From Microbispora hainanensis (GTDB lineage Bacteria; Actinomycetota; Actinomycetes; Streptosporangiales; Streptosporangiaceae), in assembly GCF_036186745.1 (NCBI RefSeq), contig NZ_CP108086.1, forward strand, positions 1,054,001 through 1,118,000: a stretch of 64,000 nt of DNA. Reading direction: 5' to 3'. Shown piece after piece: positions 1 through 8,475 of the stretch (positions are counted from its first letter, which is position 1; each line of letters begins with the position of its first letter). The notes under the pieces are model-generated. The model had not been told where the DNA came from and made no database searches. It was given only the letters and a program-made list of their open reading frames with translations. The translations under genes were made by a program, and so were the position numbers.

Positions 1-1073
1 TCCATGTCGCCGATGCCCAGCGGGAGGTCCCGTGCCCGCAGGACGGCCGCGCGTACGGCGGGGTCCATGAGGTCGGCCGAGTCGAGCACGATGTCGGTGT
101 GATCGGAGCCGACGTGCCGCACGACGTCGTGGACGTACGGAGTGTCCGGGGTGTCGCGCATGTCGTCGGCCTGGAAGTTCTCGCTGTAGCCGGCGAAGTC
201 GACGGAGAACGACCGCACCGCGCCCTTCCCGGCCAGCGCGCGGGCCGCGAGCGCGGTGACCGCGCTCGAGTCGAGCCCGCCGGACAGCAGCGTGCACAGC
301 GGCACGTCGGAGATGAGCTGCCGCTCGATGATGTCTTCGAGCAGCTCCCGCACGGTCCTGATGGTCGTCTGCAGGTCGTCGGTGTGCTCACGCCCCTCCA
401 GCCGCCAGTAGCGGCGCTTGCTCAGGCCCTCGCGGCGCACCTTCACCACCTGGCCGGGCCGCACCTCGTACATCCCCCGGAAGACGGCGCACTCGGGCGT
501 CTTGACGAAGGACAGGATCTCGCGCAGGCCGTCGGCGTCGACCACTCGTTCGGCGAGCGGGTTGGCCAGGATGGCCTTGGGCTCGGAGCCGAACAGCACC
601 CCGTGAGGCGTCGGGTAGTAGTACAGGGGCTTGATCCCCATGCGGTCGCGCACGAGCAGCAGTTCCTCGCTGCGGACGTCCCAGATGGCGAAGGCGTACA
701 TGCCGTTGAGCCGGGAGGCGAAGTCCTCGCCCCATTCGAGGTACGCCTCCAGGACAACCTCGGTGTCGCTCTGGGTGCGGAAGCGGTGCCCACGCTGGAT
801 GAGCTCGGCCCGCAGCTCCCTGAAGTTGTAGGCCTCGCCGCTGTAGGTGAGCGCGGCCACGACCTCGCCGCCGGCGTCGGCGATCATGGGCTGGCGCCCG
901 CCCTCGATGTCGATGATGGCCAGCCGCCGGTGGCCGAACGCGGCATGCGGAGCGAGCCACATCCCTTCGGCGTCGGGCCCCCGGCACGCCATCGTGTCCG
1001 TCATGGCCTGCACGGTCTCCCGCTCGCGACGAAGGTCGCGTCCGAAGTCCACCCAGCCGCTGATTCCACACAT
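1..1073 (-). CDS. asnB: Asparagine synthetase, glutamine-hydrolysing (N-terminal part, cut by window edge)
   Basis: Makes asparagine from aspartate, using glutamine as ammonia donor and ATP, in the cytoplasm. The start at 1073 is fixed by chemistry: the product begins MCGISGW, and Cys2 is the catalytic nucleophile of class II (Ntn) glutaminase domains. The glutaminase domain covers about residues 2-210. The synthetase domain follows with the ATP-pyrophosphatase loop SGGLDS near residues 264-269. About 357 residues are visible; family members usually exceed 600, so the C-terminal half lies beyond the left edge. It is divergent from xseB across a gap with two inverted repeats. Some homologues amidate peptides or natural products rather than making asparagine, and the visible part cannot exclude that. 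Confidence 0.93.
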   Translation of the reverse strand, partial: MCGISGWVDFGRDLRRERETVQAMTDTMACRGPDAEGMWLAPHAAFGHRRLAIIDIEGGRQPMIADAGGEVVAALTYSGEAYNFRELRAELIQRGHRFRTQSDTEVVLEAYLEWGEDFASRLNGMYAFAIWDVRSEELLLVRDRMGIKPLYYYPTPHGVLFGSEPKAILANPLAERVVDADGLREILSFVKTPECAVFRGMYEVRPGQVVKVRREGLSKRRYWRLEGREHTDDLQTTIRTVRELLEDIIERQLISDVPLCTLLSGGLDSSAVTALAARALAGKGAVRSFSVDFAGYSENFQADDMRDTPDTPYVHDVVRHVGSDHTDIVLDSADLMDPAVRAAVLRARDLPLGIGDM

Positions 1074-1107
1074 GAGGATGACCCCCCGATCATCGCCCTC
1101 GAAAGTG

Positions 1108-1137
1108 GTTAGTCCTTCTAACTAACAGACAATGTCT
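1108..1137. promoter_or_regulatory. Two adjacent inverted repeats in the asnB/xseB divergent promoter
   Basis: GTTAG-TCCTT-CTAAC (1108-1122) is followed by AGACA-A-TGTCT (1127-1137). Both are perfect dyads in the only AT-richer stretch between the divergent genes. A TATGTT -10-like element for xseB begins at the end of the second dyad (1136-1141). They look like operators; the cognate regulator is unknown. Confidence 0.4.
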
Positions 1138-1161
1138 ATGTTTTATGCCCAAAACGGACAG

Positions 1162-1201
1162 ACCTAAGAGGCCGCGGAGTGTCGGTGCCGGCCTCTAAGG
1201 T
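1162..1201 (+). promoter_or_regulatory. Stem-loop in the xseB leader
   Basis: An inverted repeat with the core GAGGCCG (1168-1174) / CGGCCTC (1189-1195) extends outward through ACCTA / TAAGGT with one mismatch. This gives a stem of about 12 pairs and a 14-base loop. It ends immediately before the GGGG ribosome-binding site and 6 bases before the GTG start of xseB, so it could gate translation. It could instead be a transcription attenuator, but no T-run follows. Confidence 0.4.
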
Positions 1202-1207
1202 GGGGAC

Positions 1208-1501
1208 GTGGCTGAGGACAAGCAGACCCCGCCGGACAAGCGGACCGCGTCGGGCAAGGCGACCGCGTCTGACAATGCGACCCCGTCGTACGAGCAGGCC
1301 CGCGAGGAGCTGACCGAGGTGGTGCGCCGCCTGGAGACCGGGGGGCTCACGCTGGAGCAGTCGATCGAGCTGTGGGAGCGGGGAGAGCGGCTGGCGGCGA
1401 TCTGCGAGGAGTGGCTGCAGGGCGCCCGCGCCAAACTGGCCGCCGCGATGGCCCAGCGCCAGGAGCCCCAGCCGAACGGCCCCGAGGAGGCCCCCTTCTG
1501 A
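1208..1501 (+). CDS. xseB: Exodeoxyribonuclease VII small subunit
   Basis: Small subunit of exonuclease VII, which degrades single-stranded DNA to oligonucleotides together with the large subunit XseA. XseA is not in this window. The 97-residue product has an actinobacterial N-terminal tail rich in Thr, Ala and Asp (about residues 1-27). The family core follows: SYEQAREEL, then RRLETGGLTLEQSIELWERG, near residues 28-65. It starts at GTG, preceded by GGGGAC. Its leader contains a strong hairpin. It is convergent with the DUF4245 gene. Length and motif order match the family well. Confidence 0.93.
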   Translation: MAEDKQTPPDKRTASGKATASDNATPSYEQAREELTEVVRRLETGGLTLEQSIELWERGERLAAICEEWLQGARAKLAAAMAQRQEPQPNGPEEAPF

Positions 1502-1623
1502 CCGTCCCAGACCTCCCAGAGGGCGGCGAGCCGCCGAGTGGCCGGCGGAGACGGCCGTCGGGCACGCCGAGGTCATCGTGCACGGCTGCACTCCCCCGGC
1601 GTGACGGCAGAAGAGACCCGGGC

Positions 1624-2172
1624 TCAGCCCGACGACGGCACGGGAGAGGGCTTGGGCTGCGGGGCGAGGGTCCGGGCGAGGGCGGTCAGCTCGTCCCAAT
1701 CGGCCGTCCCGGTGACGACCACGGCGTGATCGGGGAAGACCCGCACCAGCGACCGCTGGTTCTTGTCCTGGCGGAACCGCTCCTCCCAGGTCGCGCCGTC
1801 GATCTGCCGGCTCCCGCCGGACTTGTCGGTGTTGGCCATGCGGTTCACGAAGTCCGCGGACGGCCTCTCGTCGCTCTGGGCGAGCATGGCGTGCTGCCGC
1901 TTGGCGGTCGCGAACCCCAGCCGCCACGTCACGACGCCGTTCTTCTCGGTCAGCGACGTGCTGTTGGGCACCCAGTCGGGCAGCACCTGGCTCGGGGCGA
2001 CGACCTCGTACGACGCCGCGCGCGCCGCGTTGACCCGGTCGATCGAGAAGTCCACCCGGGGGATGTGCTCGGTGCGGCTCTGCGGCGTGACGAGCAGGAA
2101 CGCTCCGACCGCGGCGAGGCAGACGAGGAGCGCGAACGCGTAGCCGTAGATGCCCTGGGTGAATCGTCCCAC
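1624..2172 (-). CDS. DUF4245 membrane-anchored protein
   Basis: A 182-residue protein of the actinobacterial DUF4245 family; no function is established. One membrane segment lies near residues 9-29 (YAFALLVCLAAVGAFLLV), followed by an extracytoplasmic domain. That domain contains WRLGFATAKRQHAMLAQSD and a C-terminal DWDELTALARTL helix, both typical of the family. The tail is Pro/Ser-rich. Neighbourhood with xseB and glpX is, from general knowledge, the usual actinobacterial setting. The convergent gap to xseB is about 120 bp, without a clear terminator. Confidence 0.85.
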   Translation of the reverse strand: MGRFTQGIYGYAFALLVCLAAVGAFLLVTPQSRTEHIPRVDFSIDRVNAARAASYEVVAPSQVLPDWVPNSTSLTEKNGVVTWRLGFATAKRQHAMLAQSDERPSADFVNRMANTDKSGGSRQIDGATWEERFRQDKNQRSLVRVFPDHAVVVTGTADWDELTALARTLAPQPKPSPVPSSG

Positions 2173-2218
2173 GTAAGGCGAGACTAGTCGGTGGGGTGGG
2201 CGGTGGCCGTATCGGCCG

Positions 2219-2812
2219 TCAGGGGTGCCGAATTTCGCCGATGATGCGAAGAGCGTCCTCGGCGATCCTCCGGGCGTGTTGCGGGTCTTCGGACAGGGTG
2301 ACCTCCTGCACGACGGCCGCCAGGGCGCCGGTGACGACGACGACCAGGGCGTCCTCGTGCTCGAACAGCGCGGCGGTGCGCCTGGCCCACTGCCGGAGGC
2401 GGTCGCGCATGATCACCTCGAACCCGGGCGGGGCGTCGCCGCGGAGGAAGAGCGCGGCGAGATCGCGCTCTTCGAGGCAGCCCTCCAGGTAGGCCCGGGC
2501 GGCGGCGAGGAACTGGGGCATGGGGTCGGTCTCCCCGGCCGCCCGCGCCTCCTGCACGGCCTGCCGGGTGCGCTGGGTCTGCCGCTTCTGGAACTCCTCG
2601 AACAGCGTCAGGTAGAGGTCGGCCTTGCCGGAGAAGTGGTGATAGAGGCTGCCGACGCTGGCGCCTGCCCTGGCCACGACGTCGGTGACGCCCGCCTCGG
2701 CGAAGCCGCTCGTGATGAACGTCTCCTTCGCGGCGTCCAGGAGAGCTACCCGGGTCGCCGCGCCGCGCTCCGACGTGCGCATCGTCACTGGTCGTTCGGT
2801 GTCGCCGCTCAT
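2219..2812 (-). CDS. TetR-family transcriptional regulator
   Basis: 197-residue one-component repressor. The N-terminal helix-turn-helix spans about residues 12-62 ([26 protein letters not shown], then [18 protein letters not shown]). The remaining helical region is the ligand-binding and dimerisation domain, and the ligand cannot be predicted. The gene is divergent from glpX. Two overlapping 10-bp palindromes between the two starts (2905-2920) are its best operator candidate. An alternative start at 2882 would add non-conserved residues and is less likely. Confidence 0.9.
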   Translation of the reverse strand: MSGDTERPVTMRTSERGAATRVALLDAAKETFITSGFAEAGVTDVVARAGASVGSLYHHFSGKADLYLTLFEEFQKRQTQRTRQAVQEARAAGETDPMPQFLAAARAYLEGCLEERDLAALFLRGDAPPGFEVIMRDRLRQWARRTAALFEHEDALVVVVTGALAAVVQEVTLSEDPQHARRIAEDALRIIGEIRHP

Positions 2813-2904
2813 GCGGCGACGATATCCCCGGCCCGTGCGTTCCGGGGGGCCGCGCCCGCAAATGGCCTCCTACCTGGCCCAACAGGTTCAGACCAATCGG
2901 ACAA

Positions 2905-2920
2905 GAACCGGTTCGCGAAC
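2905..2920. promoter_or_regulatory. Overlapping palindromes between TetR gene and glpX
   Basis: GAACCGGTTC (2905-2914) and GTTCGCGAAC (2911-2920) are perfect palindromes sharing four bases. They sit 39-54 bp upstream of the glpX start. Paired, overlapping dyads are typical of TetR-type operators, so the divergent TetR is the likely binder. This is inferred from position only. Confidence 0.4.
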
Positions 2921-2958
2921 TACGATCGCTGGAACGGCACCTACCTAAAAGGGGACAA

Positions 2959-3987
2959 ATGGCTGATCACGTACCGGCCGCTCTCGCGACGGGGGAACGC
3001 GCGCCCGACCGCAACCTGGCCCTGGAACTGGTCAGGGTGACCGAGGCCGCTGCCATGGCCGCCGCGCGCTGGGTGGGACGCGGCGACAAGAACGGAGCGG
3101 ACGGCGCCGCGGTGAACGCCATGCGCCAGCTGATCAACACGGTCTCGATGAAGGGCGTCGTCGTGATCGGGGAGGGCGAGAAGGACAACGCCCCGATGCT
3201 GTTCAACGGCGAGGAGGTCGGCGACGGGACCGGCCCCGAGTGCGACGTCGCCGTGGACCCGATCGACGGCACCCGGCTGTGCGCGCTCGGCATGAACAAC
3301 GCGATCTCCGTGATCGCGGTCAGCGAGCGCGGCTCGATGTACGACCCGTCGGCGGTCTTCTACATGGAGAAGCTCGTCACGGGCCCGCAGGCGGCCGAGC
3401 ACGTGGACATCAACGCCCCGGTGGCCGACAACATCCGGGCCGTGGCCCGGGCCAAGGGCGCCAAGCCGTCCGACGTCACCGTGGTGGTCCTCGACCGGCC
3501 CCGGCACGAGCGGATCGTCAAGGAGATCAGGGAGACCGGTGCCCGGATCCGCTTCATCACCGACGGCGACGTCGCCGGCGCGATCATGGCGGCACGCAAC
3601 GGCACCGGCGTCGACCTGATGCTCGGCATCGGCGGCACGCCCGAGGGCATCGTCGCGGCCTGCGCGCTCAAGTGCATGGGCGGCGTCATCCAGGGCAAGC
3701 TGTGGCCCCGCGACGAGGAGGAGCGCCTCAAGGCCCTCGACGCCGGGCTCGACCTCGATCAGGTGCTCACCACCGACGACCTCGTACGCTCCGACGACGT
3801 GTTCTTCGCCGCGACCGGCATCACGGACGGCGAGCTGATGCACGGCGTGCGGTTCCAGGGCGGCGCGGCGGTGACGCACTCCCTCGTCATGCGGGGACGG
3901 TCGGGCACGATCCGCAAGATCGAAAGCGAGCACCAGCTCTGGAAGCTCGGCGCCTACAGCGCCATCAACTTCGACACCGCCGTATAG
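2959..3987 (+). CDS. glpX: Fructose-1,6-bisphosphatase class II
   Basis: Hydrolyses fructose 1,6-bisphosphate to fructose 6-phosphate in gluconeogenesis. The 342-residue product has the GlpX fold signatures: [17 protein letters not shown] (metal/substrate region), [11 protein letters not shown], and the lithium-sensitive phosphatase motif DPIDGT near residues 100-105. [16 protein letters not shown] lies in the second half. The start is ATG with an AGGGGAC ribosome-binding site. With pckG in the same window, two committed gluconeogenic steps are encoded here. The stop lies 4 bp from the convergent DUF1707 gene. Confidence 0.96.
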   Translation: MADHVPAALATGERAPDRNLALELVRVTEAAAMAAARWVGRGDKNGADGAAVNAMRQLINTVSMKGVVVIGEGEKDNAPMLFNGEEVGDGTGPECDVAVDPIDGTRLCALGMNNAISVIAVSERGSMYDPSAVFYMEKLVTGPQAAEHVDINAPVADNIRAVARAKGAKPSDVTVVVLDRPRHERIVKEIRETGARIRFITDGDVAGAIMAARNGTGVDLMLGIGGTPEGIVAACALKCMGGVIQGKLWPRDEEERLKALDAGLDLDQVLTTDDLVRSDDVFFAATGITDGELMHGVRFQGGAAVTHSLVMRGRSGTIRKIESEHQLWKLGAYSAINFDTAV

Positions 3988-3991
3988 GACC

Positions 3992-4678
3992 TCAACTGCC
4001 GAACAGGCGGCGGCGGGGGCGCTTCGGCGAGCGGGCGACGACCCTGCCGCCGAAGACGAACCCCGCGAGCTCGATCACGGGCGCGTCCGGCGCGAAGTCG
4101 GTCGCGCCCGGCGGGAGCCGCACCTCGTTCCTGAACGACCGGACGCGGGCGTCCGGGGCGGTCACGATCCGCACGCCCTCGGGCACCGTCAGGTTGACGG
4201 TGCCGGCCATGACGGCGAGCTGCACCACCACGTGCCGCGACTGGAGCAGCGCCTCGCACAGGTCCATCGTGACCGTGCCGCCGAGGGACGTCACCGGCAC
4301 CTGGGAGGGCACGACCCACCGGCCGCCGCGGGTCTCCGTACGGAAGAAGGCGGTGACCGGGCGGCTGTCCATCCGGAACGGCTGGCTCTCGGGCGGCAGC
4401 AGGTCGACGGTCAGCTCGGCCAGCTCGCCGAGGGTCCTGGCGGCCCAGACACGCTCGATGCGTTCCTCGTGCTCCAGCGGCGTGAGCCGCCCGTCGGTGA
4501 CGGCGTCCGTGAGCACCTCTACGATCCGCTCCCGGTCGGCGTCCGAGGCCCGCAGCAGGGAGGGGTCGGGCGTGTCCGGAGTGCGCTGCGCGAGGAACGC
4601 GGAGATCCACTTCACGGCTGAGGACTCGCTGCTGCTCACATCTTCGAGAGTAAGCGGTCCGCGTACGACGGTCACCAT
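3992..4678 (-). CDS. DUF1707 (SHOCT-like) domain protein with LiaF-like C-terminal half
   Basis: 228 residues. The DUF1707 module is at about residues 38-90 (LRASDADRERIVEVLTDAVTDGRLTPLEHEERIERVWAARTLGEL, in two pieces here). This short actinobacterial domain is usually at the extreme N-terminus. The C-terminal half has repeated beta-strand character (MDLCEALLQSRHVVVQLAVM, then GTVNLTVPEGVRI), resembling the LiaF/DUF2154 domain of envelope-stress proteins. That resemblance is inferred. No transmembrane segment is evident. An alternative start closer to the DUF1707 core cannot be excluded. Confidence 0.8.
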   Translation of the reverse strand: MVTVVRGPLTLEDVSSSESSAVKWISAFLAQRTPDTPDPSLLRASDADRERIVEVLTDAVTDGRLTPLEHEERIERVWAARTLGELAELTVDLLPPESQPFRMDSRPVTAFFRTETRGGRWVVPSQVPVTSLGGTVTMDLCEALLQSRHVVVQLAVMAGTVNLTVPEGVRIVTAPDARVRSFRNEVRLPPGATDFAPDAPVIELAGFVFGGRVVARSPKRPRRRLFGS

Positions 4679-4710
4679 GCGGCGCTACGCCCGGCATCGC
4701 CCTCCCGGAA

Positions 4711-4740
4711 TTGACCGGGGACTTCATGGCCACTTAGCGT
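4711..4740 (+). promoter_or_regulatory. Promoter of the LuxR/NB-ARC regulator gene, probably leaderless
   Basis: TTGACC (-35, 4711-4716) and TAGCGT (-10, 4735-4740) with an 18-bp spacer place transcription start near 4747. This coincides with the GTG at 4748. No ribosome-binding site precedes that GTG at normal spacing except GAGGAG in the same few bases. The decamer ATTGACCGGG recurs at the promoter of the next gene. Confidence 0.5.
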
Positions 4741-4747
4741 GAGGAGC

Positions 4748-7138
4748 GTGGTCGCGGGGGCGGTGACACGGCAGGTCGGCAACCTTCCAGCCGACCTGAC
4801 GAGTTTCGTCGGCCGAAGGCATGAGCTGGCCGAGATCAGGCGGCTGCTTTCGGTGTCGCGCCTGGTGACCCTCACGGGCGTGGGCGGCGTGGGCAAGACC
4901 CGGCTGGCCCTGCGGGCCGCCGCCGAGCAGCGCCGCGCGTTCGACAGCGTCTGGCTGGTGGACCTCAGCACCGTCACCGATCCCGCGCTCGTGGCGGAGA
5001 CCGTGGCGGCGACCATGGGCGTGCGGGACGAGACCGCGGACTGCCCGCTGGACGCGCTGGAGCGGGTGCTCTCCTCGCAGCGGACCCTGCTCGTGCTGGA
5101 CAACTGCGAACACCTGCGTGACGCCTGCGCCGTGCTCGCCGACCGGCTCCTGCGGGCGGCCCCCGAGTTGCGCATCCTCGCGACGAGCAGGCAGTCGCTC
5201 GGCATCACAGGCGAGCATCGGATGAAGGTCTCGCCGCTGCCCGTCCCCGAGCCGGACCGGCCGCTCAACCGCAGATCACTGGAGTTGTACGACGGGATCA
5301 GCCTGCTGACGGAACGGGCGGCGGCCGTCCTGCCCGGATTCGCCGTCACCGAGGACAACCAGGCGGCCGTCGCCGAGCTGTGCCGCCAGCTCGACGGCAT
5401 CCCCCTGGCCATCGAGCTCGCCGCGGTGCGGCTGCGGGCCCTGTCGGTGAACGCGCTCGTCGAGCGCCTGCGCGACCGCTATCGCCTGCTCACCGGAGGC
5501 AGCAGTGCGGCCGTGCCACGTCAGCAGACCCTGCACGCGCTGGTCGACTGGAGCTTCCAGCTGCTGCCCGCGGCGGAGCGGACGCTGTGGACCCGGCTGT
5601 CGATCTTCCCCTCTCACTTCGACCTGGACGCCGTCGAGGCGGTGTGCGCCGGCGACGGCATCGAACGGGACGACGTCCTCGACCTGCTCGACGCGCTGCT
5701 GGACAAGTCGCTGCTCCTGCGTGAGGAGCACGAAGGCACGGTCCGCTATCGCATGCTCGACACCCTGCGCGAGTTCGGCCGCATGCGGCTCGGCGGGCCC
5801 GCGGAGCGCCGGGCGCTCCAGCGGCGGCACCGGGACCACTATTTCCTGCTGGCGCGGCAGGCGGCCGCCGAGTGGTTCGGCCCCGACCAGTCCTCCTGGC
5901 TCAGGCGGCTGAACCTGGAGCACGCGAACCTGCGCACGGCGATGGACTTCTGCCTGCAGGAGCCCGGCGAGGCGGAGACCGGGCTGCGGATGGCCCTCTG
6001 CCTGAACGACCCCTGCTGGCTGGCCAACGCCTTTTACAACGAGGGCCGTCACTGGCTGGACCGCATGCTGTGGGCGGCGCCCGAGCCCACCGTCCTGCGG
6101 GCGCTGGCGCTGTGCGCCGACACGGAACTGGTGCTCATCCAGGGGGACATCGACAGGGGCCGGCGGCTGCTGGCCGAGAGCCGGGCGCTCGCCGAGGGCC
6201 TGGGCGACCCGGAAGTGCTCGCCCACACGTCCCTGATGGCCGGAATGACGGAGCACTACTCAGGCGACTACGCGAAGGCGAACCGGCTGCTCGAACGGGC
6301 GGTCGCGGAGGAGGAGGCCGTCGGAACCCTGAGCGGCCTGCTGACCGCCCTCATCACGTTCGCGGCCGATGTCGGCTACCTCGGCGACCATGCCCGTGCC
6401 ACGGAGCTGTTCGAGCGCGCTCTCGCGCTGACCGAGGCCCACGGCGAGCGCACCGGCCGGGCCTGGGTGTACACGATCTTCGCCATCGACCTGTGGCAGG
6501 CAGGGGAGAACGCCCGAGCGCTGGCGATGGCACGCGAAGCCCTCCTTCTCACCCGCAACCTGGGCGACCGGCTGAACATCGCGATGAGCATGGAGGTCAT
6601 CGCCTGGGTGCAGGCCGGCGAGGGCCGGCACGCTCTCGCGGCCCGGCTGCTCGCGGCCGCGGAGGAGATCGGCCGTTCCGTGGGCATGACGCCGTGCCGC
6701 GACAAGCGGTTCACCGAGTTCCACGGGCGGTGCCTGGACGATCTCCGTACGCGTCTGGGCGACCGGGCCCTGAGCCGCGAGACCCGCAGGGGGCAGCGGC
6801 TGACGATGCACGAGGCGATCGAGGAGGCGATCGGCGACCGGGCCGAGCGTGAGCCCGCGCGCGTGGACGAGACGGTCGCGGAGGCCGAGCCCACCCCGCC
6901 CGAACACCCCGCGGCCGCGGCGCCGGCGGCCGAGCCGTCCCCGCTCACCCGGCGTGAGCAGGAGATCGCCGAGCTGATCGCCCAGGGGCAGAGCAACAAG
7001 GAGATCGCCTGCTCCCTCGTCATCTCGCAGCGCACCGTGGAGGGCCACGTCGAGCACATCCTCGACAAACTCGGCTTCGCCTCCCGGGCCCAGATCGCCG
7101 CCTGGATGGCCGCACGCAGGGCGGGCGGCAGGTCCTGA
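4748..7138 (+). CDS. Large LuxR-family regulator with NB-ARC ATPase and TPR-like region
   Basis: About 796 residues in three parts. The N-terminal STAND ATPase has Walker A GVGGVGKT (Lys near residue 50), the Walker-B-like LVLDNCEHL, and the LATSRQ and GIPLAIELAA motifs of AfsR/NB-ARC proteins. A helical repeat region (about residues 370-650) has TPR-like character. A C-terminal LuxR helix-turn-helix follows (LTRREQEIAELIAQGQSNKEIA, continuing SQRTVEGHVEHILDKLGF, in pieces). It probably switches transcription when an unknown ligand triggers ATP-driven oligomerisation. GTG 4748 is chosen because it matches the predicted transcription start; GTG 4739 would add three residues. The MFS gene downstream is a likely target. 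Confidence 0.9.
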   Translation: MVAGAVTRQVGNLPADLTSFVGRRHELAEIRRLLSVSRLVTLTGVGGVGKTRLALRAAAEQRRAFDSVWLVDLSTVTDPALVAETVAATMGVRDETADCPLDALERVLSSQRTLLVLDNCEHLRDACAVLADRLLRAAPELRILATSRQSLGITGEHRMKVSPLPVPEPDRPLNRRSLELYDGISLLTERAAAVLPGFAVTEDNQAAVAELCRQLDGIPLAIELAAVRLRALSVNALVERLRDRYRLLTGGSSAAVPRQQTLHALVDWSFQLLPAAERTLWTRLSIFPSHFDLDAVEAVCAGDGIERDDVLDLLDALLDKSLLLREEHEGTVRYRMLDTLREFGRMRLGGPAERRALQRRHRDHYFLLARQAAAEWFGPDQSSWLRRLNLEHANLRTAMDFCLQEPGEAETGLRMALCLNDPCWLANAFYNEGRHWLDRMLWAAPEPTVLRALALCADTELVLIQGDIDRGRRLLAESRALAEGLGDPEVLAHTSLMAGMTEHYSGDYAKANRLLERAVAEEEAVGTLSGLLTALITFAADVGYLGDHARATELFERALALTEAHGERTGRAWVYTIFAIDLWQAGENARALAMAREALLLTRNLGDRLNIAMSMEVIAWVQAGEGRHALAARLLAAAEEIGRSVGMTPCRDKRFTEFHGRCLDDLRTRLGDRALSRETRRGQRLTMHEAIEEAIGDRAEREPARVDETVAEAEPTPPEHPAAAAPAAEPSPLTRREQEIAELIAQGQSNKEIACSLVISQRTVEGHVEHILDKLGFASRAQIAAWMAARRAGGRS

Positions 7139-7151
7139 CCGGCGCACCCCA

Positions 7152-7180
7152 TTGACCGGGCGGGTGGCGGCTCCTACGCT
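7152..7180 (+). promoter_or_regulatory. Promoter of the MFS gene
   Basis: TTGACC (7152-7157), a 17-bp spacer and TACGCT (7175-7180) form a near-ideal housekeeping sigma promoter. Transcription would begin near 7187, about 35 bases before the ATG. The preceding gene ends at 7138, so this unit can be transcribed independently. Confidence 0.55.
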
Positions 7181-7221
7181 GGCCGAAACTTGAACCCCCC
7201 TCATGTTCGTGGAGGCCCACG

Positions 7222-8475
7222 ATGCCAGTAGAGGACACGGCGTCGGCGCGGGGCACGGCCCCCGCTCCCCGCGACCGGCAGGCGCGGCTCGCCACCTTCG
7301 CGGTGTTCTTCGTCCAGGGCCTCACCTTCGCCACGCTGCTCACCCAGGTGGCGGCGCTGCAGAAGAAGCACGGCCTGACCGACGGCGAGCTGACCATCCT
7401 GCTCCTCGTCGTCCCGGTCATCGCGGGGGCCGGGAGCGCGCTCGCCGGCGCCGCCGCGTCGCGATGGGGCAGCCGCCTGATCCTGCGCGTGGTGCAGCCG
7501 GTCGCCTGCGCCGCCGTCGTGCTCGCGGGCCTCGCCCCCAACGTCCCCATGCTGGTGGCGGCCAACATCCTGTTCGGCCTCGGCCTCGGCGGGGTGGACG
7601 CGGGCATGAACATGCAGGGTGTCGCGGTCGAACGTGAGTATGGCCGGGCGGTGCTCACCGGATTCCACGCGCTGTGGAGCGTGGCGGCGGTCATCGGCTC
7701 GGTGTGGGCCTCCGCGGCGGCCACCCTCGATCTCGGCCTGCCCGTCACGTTCGCCATCGCCCTCGTGCCGGCCGCCGCCGTCTCCGTCCTCGCGTCGCTC
7801 TGGCTCTACCGGCCGGAGGAGGAGCACCGCGCGGCCCCGGCCCCCGCCAAGACCACAGACCAGACCGCGAACGCGGCCAAGCCGGCCGGCGTCGCGTGGC
7901 GGCCGATCATCCCCCTGTGCCTCGCGATGGCGTTCCTCTACGTCGGCGACTCGTCGGTCTCCAACTTCGGCACCGTCTTCATGGACAAGGTCGTGCACGC
8001 CTCGGCGACCGTGATCCCGCTGGCCCTGGGTGCCTACCAGCTCACCACGTTCCTGGTGCGGGTCGGCGGCGACTTCGCGGTGCGCCGTTGGGGCCCGGCC
8101 GCCATCGTGCGCGCCGGAGGCACCGTCGCGACGCTGGGCTTCGTCGCGATCGTGGCCGCGCCGACCGTGCCGCTGGCGATCGCGGGCTTCGCCCTCACCG
8201 GGATCGGCCTGTCCGTCGTCGCCCCGCAGTCGTTCTCCGCGGCCGGCCGCCTCGACCCCGCGGGCACGGGCGTGGCGATCGCCCGCGTCAACATGTTCAA
8301 CTACGTCGGGTTCATCGTCGGAGCCGCGCTCGTCGGCGGCCTCGCCGACGCCTCCGGCTATCGGGTCGCCTTCGGCGCGCCGCTCGTCCTCGCCGCCGCG
8401 ATCATCCTGCTCGCACGCGGCTTCCAGCCGCGCAAGGCCGAACCGGCCGCCACGACCACCGTCGTCACTCCCTGA
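7222..8475 (+). CDS. Major facilitator superfamily transporter
   Basis: 417-residue integral membrane carrier with about 12 predicted membrane helices. A cytoplasmic loop around residues 200-225, rich in Ala, Pro and Lys, separates two six-helix halves. GLGLGGVDAGMNMQGVAVE near residues 115-135 resembles the FucP/YbjJ-like branch of MFS carriers. The substrate is not predictable. The start is ATG with GGAGG upstream and its own promoter. The 3' end overlaps the convergent MocR gene by 11 bp. The adjacent LuxR-type regulator shares a promoter decamer with it. Confidence 0.85.
   Translation: MPVEDTASARGTAPAPRDRQARLATFAVFFVQGLTFATLLTQVAALQKKHGLTDGELTILLLVVPVIAGAGSALAGAAASRWGSRLILRVVQPVACAAVVLAGLAPNVPMLVAANILFGLGLGGVDAGMNMQGVAVEREYGRAVLTGFHALWSVAAVIGSVWASAAATLDLGLPVTFAIALVPAAAVSVLASLWLYRPEEEHRAAPAPAKTTDQTANAAKPAGVAWRPIIPLCLAMAFLYVGDSSVSNFGTVFMDKVVHASATVIPLALGAYQLTTFLVRVGGDFAVRRWGPAAIVRAGGTVATLGFVAIVAAPTVPLAIAGFALTGIGLSVVAPQSFSAAGRLDPAGTGVAIARVNMFNYVGFIVGAALVGGLADASGYRVAFGAPLVLAAAIILLARGFQPRKAEPAATTTVVTP

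Noticed and set aside
1502-1623. Terminator between xseB and the DUF4245 gene
   Set aside because: Only short GC-rich complementarities were seen; none makes a convincing hairpin with a T-run.
3240-4742. 500-residue open frame on the plus strand
   Set aside because: Runs through glpX in another frame and then antisense through the DUF1707 gene; no family motifs.
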